Assembly: GCA_934256695.1 (NCBI GenBank)
Contig: CAKQPE010000072.1
Location: 1-9,775, forward strand
Direction: 5' to 3'
Length of the DNA stretch: 9,775 nt
Origin: an uncultured Eubacteriales bacterium
GTDB lineage: Bacteria; Bacillota; Clostridia; Lachnospirales; Anaerotignaceae
Below, in pieces: positions 1 to 6,773 of this stretch. Under the pieces are notes generated by a model, which worked only from the letters and a program-made list of their open reading frames with translations, did no database searches and was not told the DNA's origin. Each line of letters begins with the position of its first letter. Within the stretch, counting starts at the first letter, position 1. The position numbers were made by a program, and so were the translations under genes.

Positions 1-38
1 GTTCGTGGGGATTGGGGCAAAGCCCCAAGGTCTTTTAA
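1..38 (-). repeat. Partial copy (D) of the double-hairpin intergenic repeat
   Basis: Read on the minus strand from base 38, this begins with the conserved AAGACC edge. A 7-bp hairpin follows (12-18 paired with 22-28, 3-base loop), then a short C-rich spacer. The last visible bases, CGAAC, match the expected opening of the second hairpin found in the three fuller copies at 8229, 8554 and 9713. The window edge cuts off the rest. The hairpin arms differ from the other copies but remain fully paired. The conserved edge lies next to the ribosome binding site of the pseudouridine synthase gene. Assignment as a copy rests on the AAGACC edge plus stem position and loop size, not on long identity. Confidence 0.6.
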
Positions 39-53
39 GGAAGGAGAACAAAT

Positions 54-767
54 ATGGAAGTAAGACTTCAGAAATACCTTGCCGAAGCTGGAATTGCGTC
101 AAGAAGAAAAGCGGAAGAACTTATATTGGCAGGAAAAGTACAGGTAAACGGCGTAACGGTTACGGAACTCGGTACAAAGGTAGACGATAAAAAAGACGAG
201 GTTTATTATAACGGAAAGCCTGTAAAGAATAACGAAAGACTCGTTTATATAATGCTTAATAAGCCGGAGGGCTTTGTTACAACAGTAAAAGACCAGTTTG
301 ACAGACCGACTGTTATGGACTTGATAAAAGGTGTAAAGGAAAGAGTTGTGCCGGTTGGCAGACTTGACTATGATACATCGGGACTCCTTTTGCTTACAAA
401 TGACGGTGAACTTACTTTTAAGCTTACACACCCAAGCAAGAAGGTTGAAAAAACATATATGGCAAAGCTTTTCGGTAAGCCCGATGAAAAAAATATACGT
501 GAGTTCAGATACGGCGTTACTATAGACAGCGGTGTTACACAGCCTGCTAAACTTGAAATAGTCGAAGATTTGGGAAAATACTGTATGTGTAAAATCACTA
601 TTACAGAGGGCAAAAACAGACAGGTAAGAAAAATGTGCGATGCAATAAAGCACCCTGTAGCCACACTTAAAAGAGTTGCAACAGGCGAGGTAGAACTGGG
701 CGACCTTAAAAAAGGTGCTTTCCGCTATCTTACGGATAAAGAAATAGAGTACCTTAAAAAGCTTTAA
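54..767 (+). CDS. rluB: 23S rRNA pseudouridine synthase, RsuA/RluB family
   Basis: This 237-residue protein converts a uridine of rRNA to pseudouridine; in the RluB branch the target is a 23S rRNA uridine near the peptidyl-transferase centre. An S4 RNA-binding domain fills residues 2-48 (RLQKYLAEAGIASRRKAEEL). The catalytic domain follows, with GRLDYDTSGLLLLTNDG at 102-118, where D105 is the expected catalytic aspartate. The C-terminal family motif EGKNRQVRKM is at 185-194. Length is normal for RluB. The ATG at 54 has a good ribosome binding site (AAGGAG, 41-46). It is the first complete gene of a packed run, with 26 bases to the next gene. RluB is preferred over RsuA because rluB is the usual clostridial and Bacillus family member, but the exact target base is inferred. 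Family certain, subtype likely. Confidence 0.92.
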   Translation: MEVRLQKYLAEAGIASRRKAEELILAGKVQVNGVTVTELGTKVDDKKDEVYYNGKPVKNNERLVYIMLNKPEGFVTTVKDQFDRPTVMDLIKGVKERVVPVGRLDYDTSGLLLLTNDGELTFKLTHPSKKVEKTYMAKLFGKPDEKNIREFRYGVTIDSGVTQPAKLEIVEDLGKYCMCKITITEGKNRQVRKMCDAIKHPVATLKRVATGEVELGDLKKGAFRYLTDKEIEYLKKL

Positions 768-793
768 TTATAATAAACAAGGCGGTAAAACAA

Positions 794-1423
794 ATGATCA
801 GATTATATCTTATTAGACATGGTGAAACAGACTGGAATACAATAAGAAGGTTTCAGGGCTGGACAGATATTGAGCTTAACGAAAAAGGCTTGAGACAGGC
901 TGAACTTCTGGGAAAAAGATTTGAAAACATTCCTGTTGACGAGGTTTACGCTTCACCACTTAAAAGGGCTGTAAAAACGGCACTTCCTGTGGCAAAGGCG
1001 GCAGGTGTGGAGCTTAAAACATGCGAGCATTTCAAGGAAATAAATTTCGGTGCATGGGAAGGAAAAACAAGAGATGAGCTTGTTGAAGAATACGGCGAGC
1101 TTTTTAATGAGTTCCTTACTCACCCACAGCAGATGATTTTTCCGGGAAATGTAGGTGACGGAAGTTTTGCGGCTGTTGAAAAAAGAATAAAAAAAGGCTT
1201 TGACGAAATACTTGATGGAAAAGATGATGTTAAAATAGCCGTGGTTTCACATGGCGGAATTATACGTCTTATGATTAAATATCTTCTGGGAATAGAAGAA
1301 GATTTATATAACAGCACATGGATAGACAATACATCGATTTCGGTTGTTGATGTAAGAAAAAACGGAAATATACTGAGAGTGCTTAATGACTGCTCTCATA
1401 TACCCGATAACGGTATTCTGTAA
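794..1423 (+). CDS. Histidine phosphatase superfamily (phosphoglycerate mutase-like) enzyme
   Basis: This 209-residue cytosolic enzyme belongs to the superfamily that transfers or removes phosphate through a phosphohistidine. The N-terminal motif LIRHGETDWN contains R8 and the nucleophile H9. The other expected active-site residues are visible: R58 (SPLKRAV), E82 (KEINFGAWEG) and H153 (VSHGGIIR). Its size and the RFQGWTDIELNEKG segment resemble the GpmB/CobC/PhoE-type branch, whose members include phosphatases of diverse small phosphoesters and the cobalamin-pathway alpha-ribazole phosphatase. No cobalamin gene is nearby, so substrate is not assigned. The ribosome binding site is weak (AAGGCGG, 779-785). 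The stop codon shares bases with the ribosome binding site of the next gene, which suggests co-translation with the flavoprotein. Confidence 0.9.
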   Translation: MIRLYLIRHGETDWNTIRRFQGWTDIELNEKGLRQAELLGKRFENIPVDEVYASPLKRAVKTALPVAKAAGVELKTCEHFKEINFGAWEGKTRDELVEEYGELFNEFLTHPQQMIFPGNVGDGSFAAVEKRIKKGFDEILDGKDDVKIAVVSHGGIIRLMIKYLLGIEEDLYNSTWIDNTSISVVDVRKNGNILRVLNDCSHIPDNGIL

Positions 1424-1437
1424 GGAGTAATTATATT

Positions 1438-2679
1438 ATGGGAAAAGTAATAGTTGTAGGTGCAGGCCCTGCCGGAATGATGGCGGCGGGAAAAGCAGCC
1501 GAAAACGGCAATGAGGTACATATTTTTGAGAGAAACAACATTGTCGGCAAAAAAATATATATTACGGGAAAAGGACGATGTAACGTAACAAACGACAGTG
1601 ATGTTGATAACTTTATAAATAATATTCCCAACAATCCGTATTTCCTTTACAGTGCTTTGTACGGCTTTACAAGTGAGGATACAATAGCTTTTTTCAATAA
1701 TCTCGGTGTTGATACAAAGGTTGAAAGGGGCAACAGGGTTTTTCCTGTAAGCGACAAGGCAGGGGATATTGCCCATGCTCTTGAAAAATATATGAGAAAA
1801 AACAATGTCCGTATACATCTTGAATCAAGAGTGGAAAAAGTAATCGAAAAAGACGGCAAAGCCTGCGGAATACAGCTTTTCGGCGGTAAAGAGTTTTTCG
1901 GCGATGCTGTTATAGTTACAACAGGCGGTCTTTCATATCCGGGGACAGGCTCTACAGGTGACGGATATAAGTTTGCAAAAGATGCGGGACATACCGTAAC
2001 AAAGCTTGTTCCTTCTCTTGTGCCGCTGTGTGCCGAAGAAAAATGGTGTGCAGACCTTATGGGTCTTAGCCTTAGGAACATAGCAATAACACTTAAAGAC
2101 GAAAAGGGCAAGAAAATATATGAGGATTTCGGAGAAATGCTCTTTACCCATTTCGGTGTTTCCGGTCCTGTTATTTTAAGTGCAAGCTGTCATATAGCCG
2201 ACATGAAGGGAAAGAAGGTTAAACTATATATTGACCTTAAACCGGCACTTGATATGAAAACCCTTGATACAAGAATACTTAGGGATTTTGAAAAATTCAT
2301 AAATAAAAATTTTGCCAATGCACTGGACGAGCTTCTGCCTAAGAAACTTATTCCCGTAATAATAAAGCTTTCCGGCATAGACGAATATAAGAAAGTGCAT
2401 GATATAACAAAAGAAGAAAGAAAACAGCTTTGCAGTCTTATTAAATCGCTGCCCCTTACCATTACAGGCGACCACGGTTTCGGTGAGGCAGTAATAACAA
2501 GAGGCGGTGTTGACGTAGACGAAATAAATCCGTCAACAATGGAGTCGAAAATTTTAAAAGGGCTTTATTTTGCAGGGGAAATAATAGACTGTGACGCATA
2601 TACCGGCGGATATAATCTTCAGATTGCTTTTGCAACGGGTTTTGCCGCAGGAAACAATGTCTGTATGGAGGAAGAATAA
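1438..2679 (+). CDS. HI0933/YhiN-family (BaiN-like) FAD-dependent oxidoreductase
   Basis: This 413-residue flavoprotein belongs to the HI0933/YhiN family, which is widespread and mostly uncharacterised. It opens with the dinucleotide-binding fold GAGPAG (8-13) and an acidic E31 after the second strand (HIFER) for FAD ribose contact. Family signatures follow: GKKIYITGKGRCNVTN (37-52), TTGGLSYPGTGSTGDG (161-176), LFTHFGVSGP (235-244) and a C-terminal FAD-closing segment GLYFAGEIIDCDAYTGGYN (375-393). Length is typical. The ribosome binding site AAGGAG (1422-1427) overlaps the upstream stop codon and sits 10 bases before the ATG. Some relatives are linked to bile-acid reduction (BaiN), but that role was assigned to particular species and should not be carried over here. 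The stop overlaps the next start (TAATG, 2677-2681). Confidence 0.9.
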   Translation: MGKVIVVGAGPAGMMAAGKAAENGNEVHIFERNNIVGKKIYITGKGRCNVTNDSDVDNFINNIPNNPYFLYSALYGFTSEDTIAFFNNLGVDTKVERGNRVFPVSDKAGDIAHALEKYMRKNNVRIHLESRVEKVIEKDGKACGIQLFGGKEFFGDAVIVTTGGLSYPGTGSTGDGYKFAKDAGHTVTKLVPSLVPLCAEEKWCADLMGLSLRNIAITLKDEKGKKIYEDFGEMLFTHFGVSGPVILSASCHIADMKGKKVKLYIDLKPALDMKTLDTRILRDFEKFINKNFANALDELLPKKLIPVIIKLSGIDEYKKVHDITKEERKQLCSLIKSLPLTITGDHGFGEAVITRGGVDVDEINPSTMESKILKGLYFAGEIIDCDAYTGGYNLQIAFATGFAAGNNVCMEEE

Positions 2680-3032
2680 TGATTTGCATAAGAGGTGCGA
2701 TAACGGCAGAAGAAAACAGCCGTGAGGAAATATTGGAAAGAACGAAAGAAATGCTTTCCGAAATAATAAAAAGAAATAATCTTGGCAGCGAAGATATAAT
2801 CTCCGTTGTTTTTACGGCAACAAAGGATCTTACAAAGGCATATCCGGCAGTAGGTGCAAGACAGCTCGGTCTTACGGAAGCATCGCTTATGTGTGTGCAG
2901 GAAATGTATGTGGAAGGCAGTCTTGAAAAATGTATAAGAGTTATGGTTACTGCCGAAAACGGAGAAAAGCAGAAAGACGCAAAGCACGTTTATCTCAGAG
3001 GGGCTAAGGTTTTAAGACCTGATATAAAATAA
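2679..3032 (+). CDS. aroH: Chorismate mutase, AroH type
   Basis: This 117-residue enzyme rearranges chorismate to prephenate, the branch step to phenylalanine and tyrosine, in the cytosol as a trimer in this family. It aligns along its full length with Bacillus subtilis AroH as remembered. The active-site residues are all present: R5 (IRGAIT), C72 and E75 (CVQEM), R87 (KCIRVMV), Y105 (HVYL) and R113 (LRPD). It is a monofunctional AroH rather than the AroQ type fused to prephenate dehydratase or DAHP synthase. The ATG overlaps the flavoprotein stop by one base, and GGAGGA (2667-2672) provides the ribosome binding site, so translational coupling is likely. No other aromatic-pathway gene is in the window; the neighbours are nucleotide, isoprenoid and ribosome functions. 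Confidence 0.95.
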   Translation: MICIRGAITAEENSREEILERTKEMLSEIIKRNNLGSEDIISVVFTATKDLTKAYPAVGARQLGLTEASLMCVQEMYVEGSLEKCIRVMVTAENGEKQKDAKHVYLRGAKVLRPDIK

Positions 3033-3059
3033 AAATAATTTTGAGAGAAGGTATTTTTA

Positions 3060-3734
3060 ATGGATATTTTTTCTGTTGCAGTGGACGGCCCTGCCGGAAG
3101 CGGAAAAAGCACTATAGCAAAGCTTATAGCAAAAGAGCTTAATATTGTCTATATAGATACCGGAGCAATGTACAGAGCCGTTGCACTTTTTTGTATAAAA
3201 AACGGAATAGACACAAAAAATAAAGAGGCTGTATGTTCTGTTCTGGATAAAATAAATATGACTATAAGACCGGAAAAAGCAGGTCAGAGAATATTTCTTG
3301 ATAACGAAGATGTAACAGACCAGGTAAGAAGCCAAAAAGCAGGTGCAGGTGCGTCCGATGTTGCCGCAATAGGTGACGTAAGAGAAAAGCTTGTTGCCAT
3401 ACAGCGAAAGATGGCCGAGGGAATGTCTGTTATAATGGACGGAAGGGACATAGGCACAAACGTACTGCCATATGCACCGGTAAAAATATATCTTTCTGCA
3501 GGAGCAGATGAAAGAGCAAAACGCAGATGCAGTGAGTTTGAAAAGCTCGGACAGAAATATGATTTTCAGGCGGTTAAAGAACAGATAATACAGAGAGATA
3601 AAAACGATATGACAAGAAAACTCAATCCGCTGAGAAAAGCTGACGATGCCGTTGAGGTTGATACAACAAAAATGAACATAGAAGAAGTTAAAGATACCGT
3701 TATAAAAATTATAAAAGAAAAGGTTGGGATTTAA
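3060..3734 (+). CDS. cmk: Cytidylate kinase
   Basis: This 224-residue kinase phosphorylates CMP and dCMP with ATP in pyrimidine nucleotide salvage. The P-loop GPAGSGKS is at 10-17. Nucleotide-monophosphate-binding and family motifs follow: IDTGAMYRA (32-40), GQRIFLDNEDVT (75-86), MDGRDIGTNVLP (126-137), the lid-region arginines in ERAKRR (151-156), and RDKNDMTRKLNPLRKADDA (179-197). The length is standard. The start is preceded by GAGAAGG (3045-3051) with 8 bases of spacing. The gene is 27 bases after aroH, and its stop codon directly abuts the GTG of the IspH-S1 gene. The cmk-ispH-rpsA order is a common clostridial arrangement. Confidence 0.97.
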   Translation: MDIFSVAVDGPAGSGKSTIAKLIAKELNIVYIDTGAMYRAVALFCIKNGIDTKNKEAVCSVLDKINMTIRPEKAGQRIFLDNEDVTDQVRSQKAGAGASDVAAIGDVREKLVAIQRKMAEGMSVIMDGRDIGTNVLPYAPVKIYLSAGADERAKRRCSEFEKLGQKYDFQAVKEQIIQRDKNDMTRKLNPLRKADDAVEVDTTKMNIEEVKDTVIKIIKEKVGI

Positions 3735-5684
3735 GTGGAGATAATTCTTGCCAAATCAGCAGGCTTTTGTTTCGGTGTAAACAGAGCCATAGAGGCTGTT
3801 AAAAATGCCATAGGCACAGACGATATTTACACCTATGGGCCTATAATACACAACAAAACAGTTACGGCTGACCTTGAGAAAAAAGGCGTAAAGTGCATAG
3901 AAAGTATAGACGAGGCAACAAATGGCACAATAGTCCTTCGTTCTCACGGTGTAGGCAAAAAGGTTTATGACGAAATAAACGAAAAAGGTCTTAAAATAAT
4001 AGACGGAACCTGTCCTTTCGTAAAAAAAATACACAACATAGTAAAAGAAAAATACGAGGAAGGCTTTAAAATAATAATAGTGGGTGACAAAAACCACCCT
4101 GAGGTAATGGGTATAAACGGTTGGTGCAATGATTCGGCCTTTATTGCAAAAACTGCCGAAGAAGCGGAAGGTTTTGTTCCTAAAGAAGGAAAAAAATACT
4201 GTATAGTTGTTCAGACAACTTTCAGAAAAAGTTTGTTTGATGAAATAACGGATATAATAAAAAGCAAATTAAACGACCCTGTTATATTTAACACAATTTG
4301 TTCAGCCACAAGTACAAGACAGAAAGAAGCCGTTGAAATTTCTTCAAAGGTCGGTAAAATGATTGTCATAGGAGATAAAAAAAGCTCAAATACACAGAAA
4401 TTATATGAGATTTGCAAAAAAAATTGCGAAAATACTATAAATATTGAAACAATTTCGGATTTAATGTTGAATAATTTCGATAAAAATGATAAAATCGGTA
4501 TAACTGCTGGTGCATCGACACCACCGGCAATAATAAAGGAGGTTATTGGTACTATGAGCGAAGCTTTAAATGATGCAGTAAACAATACAAACGAGGGCGA
4601 GGATTTCGAGCAGCTTCTCAATGAGCATCTGGTTACATTACATACAGGAGATATTGTTACCGGTACAGTAATTCAGATTTCAAACGAAGAAGTTTCCGTA
4701 AATCTTGGATATAAGTCTGACGGTATCATTACAAGAGGCGAATACAGCAGTGATGCAAACGCTGTTCCAAGCAAGGAACTTAATGTAGGAGACAAAATCG
4801 AAGTTTTTGTTGTTAGAGTAAACGACGGAGACGGAAATGTTCTTCTTTCAAGAAAGCGTATCGAATCAATGAAGGGCTTTGATGACATTCAGAAAGCTTA
4901 TGATGAAAAGACACCTGTTGAAGGTAAGGTAACAGAGGTTGTTAAGGGCGGTATTATTGCTGTTGTTAACGGCGTTAGAGTATTTATCCCTTCATCACAG
5001 GTTTCAAACAAATTTGTTGATGACCTTAGCGTATTCAAGGGTCAGACAATTACTTTCAACATCATTGAGCTTGACAAGAGCAAACGTCGTATCATCGGCG
5101 GAAGAAAGGCTCTTATCGAAAAAGAAGCTCAGGCTAAGAAAGACGCTGTATTTGCAACACTTGAAGTTGGCAAGAAAGTTAAAGGCACTGTAAGCAGAAT
5201 TACAGATTTCGGTGCATTTGTAAACCTTGGCGGAATTGATGGTCTTATCCACATCTCAGAAATGAGCTGGGGCAGAATAACAAACCCAAGAGAAGTTCTT
5301 AAAGAAGGCGACGAAGTTGAGGTTGTTGTTCTTGATGTAAACAAAGAAAAAGGAAAGATTTCTCTTTCTCTTAAAAACGTTACACCTAACCCATGGTTAT
5401 CAGCAGCAGAAAAATATCCTGTTGGCTCAATAGTAGAAGGAAAGGTAGTAAGAATGGTTCCTTTCGGTGCTTTTGTTGAGCTTGAGGTTGGTGTTGACGG
5501 TCTTGTTCACATTTCTCAGATTGCTAACAAACACGTTGTTAAACCTGAAGACGAACTTAAAATTGGTGATGTAATCAAGGTTAAAGTTCTTGAAGTAAAC
5601 ACAGAATCCAAAAAAATCAGTCTCAGCAAAAAAGAGGCGGACGCAGAAACTGCTCCAGCAGCAGAGGAAACTCCAGCCGAATAA
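3735..5684 (+). CDS. ispH: IspH (HMBPP reductase) fused to ribosomal protein S1 domains
   Basis: This 649-residue fusion starts at a GTG that directly follows the cmk stop codon. Residues 1 to about 272 are IspH, the iron-sulfur enzyme that makes IPP and DMAPP in the last step of the MEP pathway. Cluster cysteines are C12 (GFCFGV), C93 (GTCPFV) and C189 (TICSATSTRQ). Active-site H39, H71, H121 and E123 (KNHPEVMG) and SSNT (217-220) are visible. Residues 304-374, 391-459, 476-547 and 561-633 are four S1 RNA-binding domains. The third and fourth are the most canonical (DFGAFVNLGGIDGLIHISEM; PFGAFVEL...DGLVHISQI). The tail is Ala/Glu-rich. This fusion is known from Clostridia, so it is not a frameshift artefact. 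The S1 half may also be made separately from an internal start at 4554. A strong terminator follows. Confidence 0.95.
   Translation: MEIILAKSAGFCFGVNRAIEAVKNAIGTDDIYTYGPIIHNKTVTADLEKKGVKCIESIDEATNGTIVLRSHGVGKKVYDEINEKGLKIIDGTCPFVKKIHNIVKEKYEEGFKIIIVGDKNHPEVMGINGWCNDSAFIAKTAEEAEGFVPKEGKKYCIVVQTTFRKSLFDEITDIIKSKLNDPVIFNTICSATSTRQKEAVEISSKVGKMIVIGDKKSSNTQKLYEICKKNCENTINIETISDLMLNNFDKNDKIGITAGASTPPAIIKEVIGTMSEALNDAVNNTNEGEDFEQLLNEHLVTLHTGDIVTGTVIQISNEEVSVNLGYKSDGIITRGEYSSDANAVPSKELNVGDKIEVFVVRVNDGDGNVLLSRKRIESMKGFDDIQKAYDEKTPVEGKVTEVVKGGIIAVVNGVRVFIPSSQVSNKFVDDLSVFKGQTITFNIIELDKSKRRIIGGRKALIEKEAQAKKDAVFATLEVGKKVKGTVSRITDFGAFVNLGGIDGLIHISEMSWGRITNPREVLKEGDEVEVVVLDVNKEKGKISLSLKNVTPNPWLSAAEKYPVGSIVEGKVVRMVPFGAFVELEVGVDGLVHISQIANKHVVKPEDELKIGDVIKVKVLEVNTESKKISLSKKEADAETAPAAEETPAE
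4467..4495 (+). promoter_or_regulatory. Candidate internal promoter for the S1 half
   Basis: TTGAAT (4467-4472) and TAAAAT (4490-4495) are separated by 17 bases, matching 4/6 and 5/6 of the sigma-A consensus. A transcript would begin near 4502, about 33 bases before the internal Shine-Dalgarno sequence. The stretch 4380-4500 is markedly A/T-rich even for this gene. Such matches also arise by chance in A/T-rich coding sequence, so the call is tentative. Confidence 0.35.
4535..4556 (+). promoter_or_regulatory. Internal Shine-Dalgarno and in-frame ATG at the IspH/S1 junction
   Basis: AAAGGAGG (4535-4542) is followed after 11 bases by ATG (4554-4556), which is codon 274 of the fusion and in frame. 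Initiation here would give a 376-residue S1 protein starting MSEALNDAV and containing all four S1 domains. The upstream residues IIKEV are typical of the IspH C-terminus, so the purine-rich codons AAG GAG could partly be forced by protein sequence. The spacing is slightly long but workable. Confidence 0.55.
4554..5684 (+). other. rpsA: Possible separately translated ribosomal protein S1 (internal product of the fusion)
   Basis: This is the 376-residue product expected from the internal ATG. It would be a four-domain S1 protein, a usual size for Firmicute S1-like proteins, acting in mRNA binding on the 30S subunit or more generally as an RNA-binding protein. By hand count, isoleucine is encoded by ATA in 27 of 38 cases in the IspH part (3735-4553) but only 2 of 29 in this part. 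CGT arginine codons appear here several times. That is the codon profile of a highly expressed gene joined to one of ordinary expression. It is listed as an overlapping alternative product, not as an additional gene. Confidence 0.45.
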
Positions 5685-5697
5685 TCATGTGATTTCT

Positions 5698-5726
5698 AAA
5701 GCCTGTGAGACAATCACAGGCTTTTT
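5698..5726 (+). terminator. Intrinsic terminator after the IspH-S1 gene
   Basis: A perfect 11-bp stem (5698-5708 with 5714-5724) encloses a 5-base loop (GACAA) and runs into five T residues (5722-5726). It lies 13 bases after the stop codon and closes the housekeeping run. Confidence 0.93.
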
Positions 5727-5740
5727 ACTTAGATTTAATA

Positions 5741-5769
5741 TTGCAAAAACAAAGTAAAGAGTATATACT
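5741..5769 (+). promoter_or_regulatory. Sigma-A-type promoter for the amino-acid ABC importer
   Basis: TTGCAA (5741-5746) and TATACT (5764-5769) are separated by exactly 17 bases. The pair lies directly after the upstream terminator and 52 bases before the binding-protein start codon. The position between a terminator and the first gene of the next unit supports the call. No operator palindrome or riboswitch-like fold is evident in the short leader. Confidence 0.62.
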
Positions 5770-5821
5770 ACAGTTTGGGCTATTAACAGCAACAAACTTT
5801 TTATCTAAGGAGAGGTTATTT

Positions 5822-6643
5822 ATGAAAAAATTAGCAATTTTAGCAGCAGCCGCACTTATGTGTGCATCTCTTGCAGCTTGCGGCAGCTCATCAAGCACAT
5901 CATCAGCAGCAAGCACATCTTCAACTTCAGCATCTGCTTCGGCAAGTGCTTCAACAGAAGGCGAAGAAGCAACAACAACAGAAGGTACTCTTGTAATGGG
6001 TACAAACGCAACTTTCCCTCCATATGAATACTATGAAGGTGACAAGATTGTAGGTATCGACGCTGAGGTTGCTCAGGCAATCGGCGAAAAGCTCGGTATG
6101 GACGTTACTATTGAAGATATGGATTTCACATCTTTAATTACAGCTGTGCAGACAGGCAAAGTTGATATGGTTATGGCAGGCATGACAGTTACACCGGACA
6201 GAGAAGAGAACGTAAACTTCTCAGACAGCTATGCAAAGGGTATTCAGTCAATCATCGTTACAGAAGATTCCGAAATAGCTTCACCTGATGACCTTGAAGG
6301 TCACAAAATCGGTGTTCAGGAATCAACAACAGGTCATATCTACTGTGCAGATAAATACGGCGAGGACAATGTTATAGCTTATACAGCAGGTGCTAATGCT
6401 GTTGAAGCTCTTAAAGCTGGCAAAGTAGACGCAGTTGTTATCGACAACGAACCTGCAAAAGCATTCGTAGAAGCTAACGAAGGTCTTAAACTTCTTGACA
6501 CAGCTTATACAGAAGAAGAATATGCTATAGCTATAGCAAAGGACAACACAGAACTTCTTGACAAAGTAAACGCAGCACTTAAAGAGCTTAAAGATGACGG
6601 AACTCTTGATGAAATAATAGCAAAATATATCAAAGCTGAGTAA
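5822..6643 (+). CDS. Polar amino-acid ABC transporter substrate-binding lipoprotein
   Basis: This 273-residue protein captures an amino acid outside the cell and delivers it to the permease. The signal peptide (1-19) ends in a lipobox, LAAC, with C20 as the lipidated cysteine. A flexible linker rich in Ser, Ala and Thr (about 21-53) follows. The rest is a family 3 solute-binding fold: TLVMGTNATFPPYEY (56-70), GIDAEVAQAIGEKLGM (78-93), GMTVTPDREENVNFSDSY (120-137) with R127 as the expected ligand-carboxylate contact, GVQESTTG (164-171) and DAVVIDNEPA (203-212). The ATG at 5822 is chosen because AAGGAGAGG (5807-5815) precedes it and the signal peptide starts there; upstream in-frame starts would overlap the previous terminator. 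Codons are less ATA-rich than in the permease, which suggests higher expression. The exact amino acid bound cannot be read from sequence. Confidence 0.95.
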   Translation: MKKLAILAAAALMCASLAACGSSSSTSSAASTSSTSASASASASTEGEEATTTEGTLVMGTNATFPPYEYYEGDKIVGIDAEVAQAIGEKLGMDVTIEDMDFTSLITAVQTGKVDMVMAGMTVTPDREENVNFSDSYAKGIQSIIVTEDSEIASPDDLEGHKIGVQESTTGHIYCADKYGEDNVIAYTAGANAVEALKAGKVDAVVIDNEPAKAFVEANEGLKLLDTAYTEEEYAIAIAKDNTELLDKVNAALKELKDDGTLDEIIAKYIKAE

Positions 6644-6657
6644 TTTAGAAGTTTCTG

Positions 6658-6687
6658 ACAGGGACGGCATAAACCGCCCCTGTTTTT
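6658..6687 (+). terminator. Intrinsic terminator/attenuator between binding protein and permease genes
   Basis: A 10-bp stem (6658-6667 with 6674-6683), interrupted by one A-C mismatch (6664 opposite 6677), encloses a 6-base loop and ends in five T residues (6683-6687). It lies 14 bases after the binding-protein stop. I see no convincing promoter between it and the permease start at 6774, so partial read-through probably supplies the downstream genes and keeps the binding protein in excess. Confidence 0.82.
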
Positions 6688-6773
6688 ATAATAACCTTAT
6701 CCGGTATCATTGCAAAATATAAAACCTGATTTGCATTTGTGTATTGGTGCTGAAATTAGAAAAGGGGAGTTTT

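Noticed and set aside
99..653. Long open frame on the minus strand opposite rluB
   Set aside because: It lies wholly inside a clear gene, its translation is Cys/Tyr/Phe-rich with no motif, and it has no supported ribosome binding site. Such frames come from the codon bias of the real gene. The same applies to other minus-strand frames, such as those opposite the flavoprotein and IspH genes.
3735..5684. Sequencing error joining two genes
   Set aside because: Both parts are intact and in frame, and IspH-S1 fusions are established in Clostridia, so the fusion is taken as real.
5705..5821. N-terminal extension of the binding protein (39 more residues)
   Set aside because: It would start inside the upstream terminator hairpin, cover the promoter and put the signal peptide in the protein interior. 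The ATG at 5822 has a strong ribosome binding site.
6744..6773. TTG start for the permease
   Set aside because: It has no ribosome binding site, whereas AAAGGGGAG precedes the ATG at 6774.
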